Shown: positions 1-6,849 of the stretch, piece by piece
Layout: every line of letters starts with the position of its first letter
Position numbering within the stretch: position 1 is the stretch's first letter
Assembly: GCA_022565655.1 (NCBI GenBank)
Contig: JAIUMG010000002.1
Location: 1 to 28,460 of the forward strand
Source: Alkalimonas sp.
GTDB lineage: Bacteria > Pseudomonadota > Gammaproteobacteria > Enterobacterales > Alteromonadaceae
Length of the DNA stretch: 28,460 nt
Reading direction: 5' to 3'
The notes under the pieces: generated by a model
What the model was told of the DNA's origin: nothing
Database searches by the model: none
The model's input: the letters and a program-made list of their open reading frames with translations, nothing else
Position numbers and translations under genes: made by a program

Positions 1-1265
1 CAGGCAAGTAACTGCAACTGAGCCGGGGGTAGCGCGACAGCCTGCACTTGCAAAGCAATATAGAGAATTTGCTGCAGTTGCTGCAGTAGGCCATGGTGTG
101 GCTGAGCCTGATGCTGGCAAAAACGCTGGCACTGAGCCTGTGCCAGTAGCCAGGGTAATTGTGCCGAGCCTAATAGCAGCAACGCATGCTTTGTCTCTTG
201 GATCGGCAGCTGCTCACGGCTTTGTTGGCTGGCTGCTTGCAGCAAGACATTGCGGCTTGCTGGATCCTGTTGCAGTAAGCTGAGCTGTTGTGGCAGACTT
301 TGCTGACAAAACTGTTTAATCAACGTCGGCGCCAAATACTGTTGGCCAGACTCCGGCAAACGGGCATGGATCAGGTCACTGTGTTCTGCCTGGGCGATAT
401 TTTGCAACCAGTGCCAGTGCTGCAAGCTGGTGTTCGGTTGTATCTCGAGTTGCTGTTCGGTTTGTGACAGTGAGCGGATGGCCAGTTGCAGGCCTTGCTG
501 CCCGATGGCCAACACCAGCAGCAACTCAGCTTGTTGCTCCAGTAACAGCCAGTGCTTGCCTTGCTGGTCGCTTACTATACTGCCACATTGCCATAACGCC
601 GGCCCGGTTGCAGCCCATTGTTCCAGGTAAAAACGCTCTTGCGGGTACTTACAGCGCCAGTAACTGATTTGCACTGCAGCTGCCAAGCCATCTGCCGGAG
701 TCCGGGCCATTAACCAGCAGAGCTGGCCACTCAGACTAAGTAAGTCGCTAAAAGGGTTTCGCCGCCATGCCCGTTGCTGCGACTCACTGTCGTAGGCATG
801 TTGAAACCATTGTCTGGCATACACTGGCAGCTTGGCTTTTAAGCGGGCTAATGCGTAGCGGGCAGGGTATCTGAGCAGCATGCTTGAGTTGCGTTGCTCT
901 GGCTGTTGAGCATCAAGCACCGGGCTGACGGCCAGGTAACTCAACCACACACTGCTGATTAACTGCTGCAGTAAGGCTGCAGGCCAGCATAGCCTGCGTG
1001 CGATGACGAGTACCAGGCAAGCTTGCTTCATGGCTATCGAAGCGGTAAAGCGGATGTCTTCAGGAGAACACTGCAACTGGGCAAACAGCACCAGTTCAGA
1101 CTGTTCTGCACAGATGACCAGTTGTTTGGCGAGCTGTTCAGCCTGTTGTGTCAGTTGCTCTGCCTCGGACTGATCGTGGTTGTGCTGATAGAAGGCTTGC
1201 AACTGCTGGTACAGTTGTTGCCAGTGGGCAGTGGTTTCAGTTGCGGGCAGGACGGTATTGTTCAT
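1..1265 (-). CDS. Partial hypothetical protein with HDOD-like C-terminal region
   Basis: The frame is open for 421 codons from an ATG at the right end and leaves the window on the left, so the C-terminus is missing. The protein is very rich in Leu and Gln and has no signal peptide. Its first 250 residues match no family I know. From about residue 320 a pattern resembles the HDOD (HD-related output) fold: a DPAS segment, then LLQAAS, then about 15 residues later ALLLLGSAQLPWLL. This parallels the family pattern DPxL..LL..ANS ... A...LG...L..L. The canonical ANS and several family positions are degenerate, so this is a fold guess only. The start overlaps the end of the preceding DUF3192 gene by 29 nt, which suggests translational coupling in the xni operon. 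No clear Shine-Dalgarno sequence is visible. That it is a gene is fairly sure; its function is unknown. Confidence 0.72.
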   Translation of the reverse strand, partial: MNNTVLPATETTAHWQQLYQQLQAFYQHNHDQSEAEQLTQQAEQLAKQLVICAEQSELVLFAQLQCSPEDIRFTASIAMKQACLVLVIARRLCWPAALLQQLISSVWLSYLAVSPVLDAQQPEQRNSSMLLRYPARYALARLKAKLPVYARQWFQHAYDSESQQRAWRRNPFSDLLSLSGQLCWLMARTPADGLAAAVQISYWRCKYPQERFYLEQWAATGPALWQCGSIVSDQQGKHWLLLEQQAELLLVLAIGQQGLQLAIRSLSQTEQQLEIQPNTSLQHWHWLQNIAQAEHSDLIHARLPESGQQYLAPTLIKQFCQQSLPQQLSLLQQDPASRNVLLQAASQQSREQLPIQETKHALLLLGSAQLPWLLAQAQCQRFCQHQAQPHHGLLQQLQQILYIALQVQAVALPPAQLQLLA

Positions 1266-1635
1266 AACGTTCTATGGCATCATGGCCGATGGCGACCAGT
1301 TGACGTTCAATAAAAAGCAATGGCGTGCATTCGTCTTCCGTGGTGATGCCATCGGCTATCGCGCGGTGAGTTCGATAGTACAGCAATTGGTATACCTTGC
1401 CATCATGGCGGTAGGCTCTGGTTATATCAGGCCCGCCTAGCCGATCGATCACTTGCTCCTGAAGCACCTGCTCATTTGGTTTCAGGCTTTTAATGTACTT
1501 GGCATTAAAGGCTTCCCGGACCTGCCAGTTCATTTGCGACGGATCATCCGGGTAATACTTGACGATGGCCAGGGTGATCAGCAAATACGCCAGCAAACCT
1601 GCTGCCAACCAGGCGACTAATTTGAGTTTAGCCAT
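1237..1635 (-). CDS. DUF3192 family membrane-anchored protein
   Basis: This is a 132-residue protein with one hydrophobic segment at about residues 6-26 and a short cytoplasmic N-terminus, so a single inner-membrane anchor with a periplasmic domain is likely. The C-terminal half carries the DUF3192 signature: a YYRTH motif, a DG.T..DECTPL stretch with a single Cys, then a hydrophobic strand ending in a conserved QL. The DRLGGPDI stretch resembles the SmpA/OmlA-type fold proposed for such small envelope proteins; that link is inference. The start ATG lies within the last codons of xni (8-nt overlap) and is preceded by a G-rich Shine-Dalgarno sequence (GGGGGTG). A second family member in this window is a lipoprotein. 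Function is unknown. Confidence 0.85.
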   Translation of the reverse strand: MAKLKLVAWLAAGLLAYLLITLAIVKYYPDDPSQMNWQVREAFNAKYIKSLKPNEQVLQEQVIDRLGGPDITRAYRHDGKVYQLLYYRTHRAIADGITTEDECTPLLFIERQLVAIGHDAIERYEQYRPARN

Positions 1636-2461
1636 CGGACACCCCCGCAGAAGGCGGCGCCGTTTTAAGGTATCTTAGCTGCTGCAGGTTCAGGCCGGTT
1701 TCCACATCACAACGGGGTTGAAATAACTGCATAAAGGTGAGGATATCTGCTTTATGTTCGATTAGTTTGTGTTTCATGGTTTTTGGACAGTCCGGGTGCT
1801 GCAAGATGTCATTGAACGTATCGCCCAACTGCAATAGCTCCAAAGCTGTTTTTGGCCCAATACCAGGGACGCCACTGATGTTATTCGTGTTGTCGCCAAC
1901 CAGGCTCCAGTAGCGGATCAGCCGGTGAGAGGGCAAGCCAAACTTTTCCACAACCGCGTCTTCTGACAGATACTCGCGGCGAAAGTGATCATAAATCGCG
2001 ACACCGGAGTCGAGCAGTGACAGGTAGCCTTTATCAGTGGATACGATGGTCACCTGTTGCTGATGTTGTCGCATGGTGGTAGCCAGTGAGGCGATGATAT
2101 CATCTGCTTCAAAGCCGGGCAGATTGAAGTGTTGGATCCCCATGCCTTCTATACGTTGACACAACTCAGCCATTGCCGACTGCAGCAATTCAGGCATGGG
2201 GCTGCGGTTGGCTTTATAAGCCGGGTAGAGCTGATGGCGCCAGGTGGGTTCGTTGCTGTCGAACACCACTAAAAGATGGCTGGGCTGGCACGAGTGAACA
2301 ATGGCCAGCAGAGCTTTTTCCAATGCGTTCCAAGTGTTTTGCACGATCTGCTGACGCGTTGAGGCATTCAATTGATCCGGCAATGGTAGGTAAGGGCGCT
2401 CTTGCACGGCATATAAACGGCGTATCAAATTCAGAGCGTCAATTAAAACCAGCTGCGTCAT
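1628..2461 (-). CDS. xni: Flap endonuclease Xni (5'-3' exonuclease family)
   Basis: This is a structure-specific flap endonuclease of the FEN/PolI 5'-nuclease family. Visible motifs are the N-terminal LIDALNLIRR strand (metal-binding Asp), a VVFDSN segment, the YPAYKANR arch residues, GFEADDIIASLA, STDKGYLSLL, and a helix-hairpin-helix ISGVPGIGPKTA that binds DNA and K+. At 277 residues it is a little longer than E. coli Xni (251), with extra sequence in the N-terminal third and at the C-terminus. It lacks the polymerase domain of PolI, which separates it from polA. It lies 4 nt after ppnN and overlaps the next gene by 8 nt, so it is in a minus-strand operon. xni and ppnN are also near each other in E. 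coli. Confidence 0.95.
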   Translation of the reverse strand: MTQLVLIDALNLIRRLYAVQERPYLPLPDQLNASTRQQIVQNTWNALEKALLAIVHSCQPSHLLVVFDSNEPTWRHQLYPAYKANRSPMPELLQSAMAELCQRIEGMGIQHFNLPGFEADDIIASLATTMRQHQQQVTIVSTDKGYLSLLDSGVAIYDHFRREYLSEDAVVEKFGLPSHRLIRYWSLVGDNTNNISGVPGIGPKTALELLQLGDTFNDILQHPDCPKTMKHKLIEHKADILTFMQLFQPRCDVETGLNLQQLRYLKTAPPSAGVSDG

Positions 2462-2465
2462 AGTG

Positions 2466-3824
2466 TTATCGCATTATCCTGTAACATGGTTCATAGTGGC
2501 TGCCAGGAAGTTTCATCCGACCTTGCTCGACAAAAGCCTGCAGCAGTTTATCCATCAACTGCATTAACTCCGGCTCGCCATGCAGCTGGAAAGGCCCCGA
2601 TTGCTGAATAGCTTTGATGCCTTCATCTTTGACATTCCCAGCAACAATGCCGGAAAAAGCACGGCGCAGATTGGCTGCCAGTGTTGCTTTATCCCGCTGG
2701 CGATGCAAGTCCAGTGCGGCCATATTCTGGTGGTTTGGGATAAATGGTTGCTGAAAGTCGGTGTCAATTTTTAGCGTCCAGTTAAAGTGGTAGGCATCCC
2801 CAACGGTGCGACGATACTCACGCACACGTTGACAGCCTGCTTTTAAACTTCTGGCGACCTGGGCCGGGTCATCAATAATCACCTCGAGCAAATCAACAGC
2901 TTCTTGCCCCAGGGTAGAATCAATAAAGTGAATGATTTCTTTAAAGTAGTTTTCACTGCTTTTCGGGCCGGTCAAGATCACCGGTAATTTTTGAGCTTTA
3001 TTGTCTTGATGCAGCATGATACCAAGCAAATACAGCAGCTCTTCAGCGGTACCAGCCCCACCTGGGAAGATAATGATGCCGTGGGCAACCCGGACAAAAG
3101 CTTCCAGCCTTTTTTCGATATCAGGCAGGATCACCAGCTCATTGACAATCGGATTGGGTGGCTCTGCCGCGATAATGCTTGGTTCCGTTAAGCCAAGATA
3201 GCGACCTGCCTGGAAGCGTTGTTTATTATGGCCAATAGTAGCCCCCTTCATCGGGCCCTTCATGGCTCCTGGTCCACAGCCGGTGCAGATGTTCAGGCCG
3301 CGCAGGCCTAGCTGATAGCCAACATCTTTGGTGTATTTGTATTCAACCTCATTGATTGAATGGCCACCCCAGCAGACGATCATGTTTGGCTCGGTATCGC
3401 AGCCAAGCACCTGAGCATTGCGCAAGATATCAAATACACTGTGGGTGATATGAGCGCTATTGGTTAGATCCAGCCGATTGGCGTTCACTTTAAGTTGGGT
3501 ATGGTAAAACAGGATATCCCGCAAAACAGCAAACAAATGCTCGTGAATACCACGGATGATATGGCCATCGACAAAGGCATCTTTAGGAGGATTGAACAAC
3601 TCGATCTTGATGCCACGCTCACGGCTGATGAGGTTGACGGCAAAGTCCTCAAACTGCTGGTAAATTTCAGCAGAGCTATCGGTATGGCTGCCCACATTTA
3701 ACACCGCCAGGCAGCAGTTTCGAAATAACTGAAATGCTTCTTTATTGGTATTTTGTTTAAGCCGGTCGACTTCCAGTTGCGACAGCAGGCTCATTGAGCC
3801 TACTGGGTTTAATTGCACATGCAT
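2466..3824 (-). CDS. ppnN: Pyrimidine/purine nucleotide 5'-monophosphate nucleosidase PpnN
   Basis: PpnN (formerly YgdH) hydrolyses the N-glycosidic bond of nucleoside monophosphates, releasing a base and ribose 5-phosphate. In E. coli it is activated by (p)ppGpp. The 452-residue product is nearly the same length as the E. coli enzyme (454). The LOG-fold signatures are clear: CWGGHSINE, CTGCGPGAMKGPMKGA and the catalytic PGGAGTAEEL motif. The flanking regions, including LSQLEVDRLK near the N-terminus and MKLPGSHYEPCY at the C-terminus, match full-length PpnN rather than short LOG proteins. An old family label 'lysine decarboxylase' should be ignored. A GGAG Shine-Dalgarno sequence sits 7 nt before the ATG. 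The gene follows the diguanylate cyclase after 40 nt, probably on the same transcript. Confidence 0.97.
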   Translation of the reverse strand: MHVQLNPVGSMSLLSQLEVDRLKQNTNKEAFQLFRNCCLAVLNVGSHTDSSAEIYQQFEDFAVNLISRERGIKIELFNPPKDAFVDGHIIRGIHEHLFAVLRDILFYHTQLKVNANRLDLTNSAHITHSVFDILRNAQVLGCDTEPNMIVCWGGHSINEVEYKYTKDVGYQLGLRGLNICTGCGPGAMKGPMKGATIGHNKQRFQAGRYLGLTEPSIIAAEPPNPIVNELVILPDIEKRLEAFVRVAHGIIIFPGGAGTAEELLYLLGIMLHQDNKAQKLPVILTGPKSSENYFKEIIHFIDSTLGQEAVDLLEVIIDDPAQVARSLKAGCQRVREYRRTVGDAYHFNWTLKIDTDFQQPFIPNHQNMAALDLHRQRDKATLAANLRRAFSGIVAGNVKDEGIKAIQQSGPFQLHGEPELMQLMDKLLQAFVEQGRMKLPGSHYEPCYRIMR

Positions 3825-3864
3825 AAACGAACTCCATACTCAGTCCCAAGCTGAAGCTGAAAAA

Positions 3865-5430
3865 TTAGTTGGATACTGATTTTAAAATGACTTGATCCCG
3901 GCCAGCATGCTTGGCTTCGTACAAGGCTTCATCGGCCCGATCAAATGCCGCCCGGATATTATCGTGCTCTGCCAGCTGTGTAGCCCCAAATGAAATGGTG
4001 ATGGGCACTTTTTTATTCTTAAACTTAAAAGGAATCTTTTTAATCTTCTGACGTAAATTATTCAGAGGATGTTCCAACTCAGCCAGGGTGGTTTCAGGAA
4101 ACAGAATGACAAACTCTTCACCACCATAGCGCGCAATAAAATCGGTTTCACGCAAGCTTTGTTTAAGCGCCCGGGCAATCACTTTTAAGGTTTTGTCACC
4201 AGCGCTGTGGCCGTAGTTGTCGTTGATGCTCTTGAAATGGTCAACATCCCCCATGGCAATGCAAAGCGGGGTACCATAACGTTGAAACCGCTTTAGTTCC
4301 AGCTCAAAGCGATCATCAAATGCAGCTCGGTTGGGAATTTCAGTCAGAGCATCCTGTAAACTACGGAATTTTTGCTCCGCAAGCTTTTTCTGAAATAGCT
4401 GGGCTTCTGATTCCAGATCCAGCAAGCGATGCTCCATGGTTTTAAGCGACTCCAGCATGGCATTACGTTCGTCCTGCTCCAGTTGTTCTTTTTCGGCCAG
4501 AGAGTTGGTGATATCTTGCAAACGTTGACTGACTAACCCTTTCAGTTGGTCCAAACTGGTGGCTTGTTTGCTATCTTTACTGAACGAATCAATTTGTTGC
4601 TCCAGCTGGTCATTCAGGTGCTTCAGTTTATCCTGGATCTGGCTGGACTGACTCAGTGAAGACACCAGCGACTTTTGCACCTGCTCCAGCGTTTCATGCA
4701 GCTGCAGTAAAAAATGCTGGGCGGATTGCCGCTCGGAGTTTATGCTGGCCACGATAATGGTGATGGTCGCCAGGCAAGCATTTAATAAATCTTCAATGCC
4801 AAGGTGGGCCATTAATGACTGACGGATTTGATCGATATCAGTTGCATACTGGTCTGCAAAACTCATTTCGCTCAATAAATTGGTCAATTCGACTGATATT
4901 TGCCGGCAAATATGTTTGTAACGTTCTTCTTCAGGTTCATTGGAGTTATCCAGGCTCTGTTTGGCACTGAAGGCATTTTGATACAGCTTGGTCAGGTCAG
5001 TCAGATGAGGTAAATAGGCGTGAACCGTGGCCGACGGCTGATCGACCTTACTGAGCAAAGCCCGTAAATCGCGTCGTAACTGATCGGGCAAGCCACGCTG
5101 CTTCTGCAGCAAAGTACCTGCCTCTTTCAAACCATTTTGTAACCGGCGAATATCTTGCTCATTCTTACTTTCGAGATGTTTTAAGCCATCACTGATGGTG
5201 TTGACGACCGGCAGTAATTTTTCAAGATCGGTCCCTCGGGCTAACTCCAGTCGAAGTTTAGCTAGCTTGTTATCCAGCTCAATATCCAGCCCTTTACAGG
5301 TCAGCGATAACCGGGATACAAACTTGGCCAGTATTTTGAATTGGCTTTCGTAGGTCATTTCCAGTTGTTTGCGTGTTTTTAACGCATGATCTAGTTGCTG
5401 CTTCAGGTCATCTTGCAACGGCATCACCAT
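3865..5430 (-). CDS. Diguanylate cyclase (coiled-coil N-terminus, GGDEF domain)
   Basis: This 521-residue enzyme is predicted to make cyclic di-GMP from two GTP. The C-terminal GGDEF domain spans about residues 357-521. It has DALTEIPNR at its start, a D..HFK..ND metal/GTP segment, and the active-site GGEEF at 436-440. An RETD allosteric inhibition site (I-site, RxxD) lies at 427-430, five residues before GGEEF, so product inhibition is expected. The first 350 residues are almost entirely helical and rich in Gln, Leu and charged residues, with long coiled-coil stretches (about 235-350). No membrane segment, PAS, GAF or receiver domain is evident, so the sensor input is unrecognised and the protein is probably soluble. 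Start choice between codons 1 and 3 is open because no strong Shine-Dalgarno sequence is visible. It lies just upstream of ppnN. Confidence 0.95.
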   Translation of the reverse strand: MVMPLQDDLKQQLDHALKTRKQLEMTYESQFKILAKFVSRLSLTCKGLDIELDNKLAKLRLELARGTDLEKLLPVVNTISDGLKHLESKNEQDIRRLQNGLKEAGTLLQKQRGLPDQLRRDLRALLSKVDQPSATVHAYLPHLTDLTKLYQNAFSAKQSLDNSNEPEEERYKHICRQISVELTNLLSEMSFADQYATDIDQIRQSLMAHLGIEDLLNACLATITIIVASINSERQSAQHFLLQLHETLEQVQKSLVSSLSQSSQIQDKLKHLNDQLEQQIDSFSKDSKQATSLDQLKGLVSQRLQDITNSLAEKEQLEQDERNAMLESLKTMEHRLLDLESEAQLFQKKLAEQKFRSLQDALTEIPNRAAFDDRFELELKRFQRYGTPLCIAMGDVDHFKSINDNYGHSAGDKTLKVIARALKQSLRETDFIARYGGEEFVILFPETTLAELEHPLNNLRQKIKKIPFKFKNKKVPITISFGATQLAEHDNIRAAFDRADEALYEAKHAGRDQVILKSVSN

Positions 5431-5530
5431 GATGAGTTATTGATTATGAATAGGATAAACCGGACTGACTCGGTATATAGCCTAAGTATATATGCTACCA
5501 CAGCAAATGCGACTATTGTTTGACAGAGAT

Positions 5531-5560
5531 TAAAACAAACCGGCTGAAACAGCCGGTTTG
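5531..5560 (-). terminator. Intrinsic terminator of the small minus-strand transcript
   Basis: A perfect 10-bp stem (5536-5545 paired with 5551-5560) closes a 5-nt loop. Read on the minus strand it is followed at once by TTTTAATC, the U-tract of a Rho-independent terminator. No + strand gene ends here. It lies downstream of the 24-codon frame described below and upstream of the diguanylate cyclase. Confidence 0.8.
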
Positions 5561-5617
5561 GGTAGGGTAGGGTGTGTTGTTCAGATCTGAGTCTGTTGAT
5601 ACAACACGGCTGGTTGC

Positions 5618-5692
5618 TTATTTGTACAGGTAATAGGGCAACCAGGATTGTTCTTCTGTCGAGGTAAGTTGGTTCATCATTCTGTCCATCAT
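5618..5692 (-). CDS. Candidate small protein of 19-24 residues, or part of a small RNA
   Basis: A short frame runs from two tandem ATGs to TAA. It codes for 24 residues, or 19 if the inner ATG pair is used. The product is charged, then aromatic, ending in WLPYYLYK. A weak GGACAG lies just before the inner ATG pair. It sits between a well-formed -10 box (TATAAT) and an intrinsic terminator, so it is probably transcribed on its own as a roughly 200-nt RNA. I do not recognise the peptide. The RNA could instead be non-coding: it starts with a 9-bp hairpin and has a second stem (GTGTTGT with ACAACAC) and a C-rich single-stranded CCCTACCCTACCC before the terminator. Translation is unproven. Confidence 0.35.
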   Translation of the reverse strand: MMDRMMNQLTSTEEQSWLPYYLYK

Positions 5693-5702
5693 TAGCTACA
5701 GC

Positions 5703-5725
5703 GTGCTGCAGTCCATCTGCAGCAC
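5703..5725 (-). other. Hairpin at the predicted 5' end of the small transcript
   Basis: A perfect 9-bp stem with arms GTGCTGCAG and CTGCAGCAC closes a 5-nt loop. The start point expected from the -10 box (about 5726) puts this hairpin at the very 5' end of the RNA, where it could shield the transcript from 5'-end-dependent decay. That role is inference. Confidence 0.5.
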
Positions 5726-5732
5726 TGGATGA

Positions 5733-5761
5733 ATTATAAGCAAAAACCTTTCACTTTGAAA
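5733..5761 (-). promoter_or_regulatory. Promoter of the small transcript
   Basis: On the minus strand there is a consensus -10 hexamer TATAAT (5733-5738). A poor -35 (TTTCAA, 5756-5761) lies 17 bp upstream. The weak -35 overlapped by a palindrome suggests activator-dependent or repressible initiation. No other feature explains the perfect -10 in this gap. Confidence 0.55.
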
Positions 5762-5774
5762 GTAAAAGTGAAAG
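5748..5774. promoter_or_regulatory. Operator-like palindrome overlapping the -35 region
   Basis: Two perfect 10-bp arms, CTTTCACTTT and AAAGTGAAAG, are separated by 7 bp and cover the -35 of the promoter above. The geometry suits a dimeric helix-turn-helix regulator. I cannot match the half-site to a regulator with confidence. Confidence 0.45.
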
Positions 5775-5847
5775 TTTTCATGGTTAGTTTCTTTTGTTTT
5801 GTCAGGGAGAGTCAAGGTTGTTATTGTAAATCAATCACATGGAGGGC

Positions 5848-5876
5848 CGAGCTGCTTTGATAGCAGCTCGATTTTT
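5848..5876 (+). terminator. Hairpin with + strand U-tract, downstream of queF
   Basis: A 9-bp perfect stem (5848-5856 with 5862-5870) is followed on the + strand by ATTTTTG. On the minus strand, the sense of queF, no U-tract follows the stem. It therefore looks like a terminator for rightward transcription, although no rightward gene lies to its left in this window. It might block antisense transcription into queF. Confidence 0.45.
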
Positions 5877-5929
5877 GAAAGTGTCCGTGAATTATTTCAG
5901 GTGGCTTTCGTTTTGCGAGCTGGCCCGGT

Positions 5930-6769
5930 TTATTGACGAGTCAGGCGGATTGACGGCAATGGGTAGGCTTCGCTGCTACGAAGTGGATTGATGTCCAAGC
6001 CACCGCGTCGGGTGTAGCGGGCATACACCGCCAGGAACTCAGGCTGGCACTGGCGCCAGATATCGGAAAATATTCGCTCAACACATTGCTCATGAAATTC
6101 ATTATGTTCGCGAAAGCTGATGATATAGCGCAGCAAGGACTCATGACAGATGGCTGGCCCACGATAGTGAATAAAGACACTGGCCCAGTCGGGTTGATTG
6201 GTGATCAGGCAGTTTGATTTGAGCAGATGAGAAAACAGCTTTTCATTCTTGGTGACACTAGGCTCTGCATGTTGTAGCAGTTCAGGCTGGTAGTGGTAAT
6301 GATTCACTTCAATGTCCAGCTCATCCAGACAGGCTCCCTGGATCCAGGTTGGCTGAAACGGTTGCAGCTCATTGACATTGTGGAGGGTTACTTCGACGCT
6401 GGCTTCTGCGCAAGCGGATAAATCTTTTTTGAGTCGTTGGTATACCTGGCCTAAATCACTAAAACGGCTTTGGTTCAGACTATTGAGATACAGCTTAAAT
6501 GACTTGGATTCGATTAAGTTGGCTGAATCAAACGGCACCACGAAGGTAGCCAGGGCGACTACTGGTTTGCCTTTGTTGTTTAACCAGGAGAGCTCGTAGG
6601 CATGCCAGATATCCTGACCGACAAAAGGCAGTGGCTTACTCAACTGCAACTCCTGACGGCCCAGTTGCCGAGGAACGGCCTGCAACAACCCTGGATCGTA
6701 ACTGGTTGGATACTCCGTTTCTTTGCCTAAGGTCAACGTATCCTGCAGGGTTGGGTGTGGCTTTGTCAT
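5930..6769 (-). CDS. queF: NADPH-dependent 7-cyano-7-deazaguanine reductase QueF
   Basis: QueF reduces preQ0 to preQ1 with NADPH, the last free-base step of queuosine synthesis for tRNA wobble position 34. The product is the long, unfused two-domain type of E. coli (279 residues here, 282 there). Diagnostic pieces are YELSWLN, the substrate segment LIESKSFKLYLNSLNQ, the Cys region SNCLITNQPDW, and FHEQCVERIF with YTRRGGLDINP at the C-terminus. The frame extends 31 codons upstream, but the ATG giving MTKPHPTLQD aligns with the known N-terminus and leaves room for a promoter, so I start there. It is divergent from syd, as in E. coli. Confidence 0.96.
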   Translation of the reverse strand: MTKPHPTLQDTLTLGKETEYPTSYDPGLLQAVPRQLGRQELQLSKPLPFVGQDIWHAYELSWLNNKGKPVVALATFVVPFDSANLIESKSFKLYLNSLNQSRFSDLGQVYQRLKKDLSACAEASVEVTLHNVNELQPFQPTWIQGACLDELDIEVNHYHYQPELLQHAEPSVTKNEKLFSHLLKSNCLITNQPDWASVFIHYRGPAICHESLLRYIISFREHNEFHEQCVERIFSDIWRQCQPEFLAVYARYTRRGGLDINPLRSSEAYPLPSIRLTRQ

Positions 6770-6798
6770 AACGGCTTCACTCAGGTTAGAATAGCTGC

Positions 6799-6804
6799 AT
6801 TGTA
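6799..6804 (-). promoter_or_regulatory. Possible extended -10 of the queF promoter
   Basis: On the minus strand a TACAAT hexamer is preceded by TG and one base, the extended -10 form. It lies about 30 nt before the queF ATG. The -35 region is poor. The site lies in the 80-bp gap between queF and the divergent syd. Confidence 0.35.
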
Positions 6805-6849
6805 GCATAAGCGGTCTGGCTGGATCAGCCGGTAAATAAGGAATAGTAC

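Noticed and set aside
2466..3824. Lysine decarboxylase
   Set aside because: The PGGAGTAEE motif belongs to the LOG/PpnN nucleosidase fold; the decarboxylase name is a historical misannotation.
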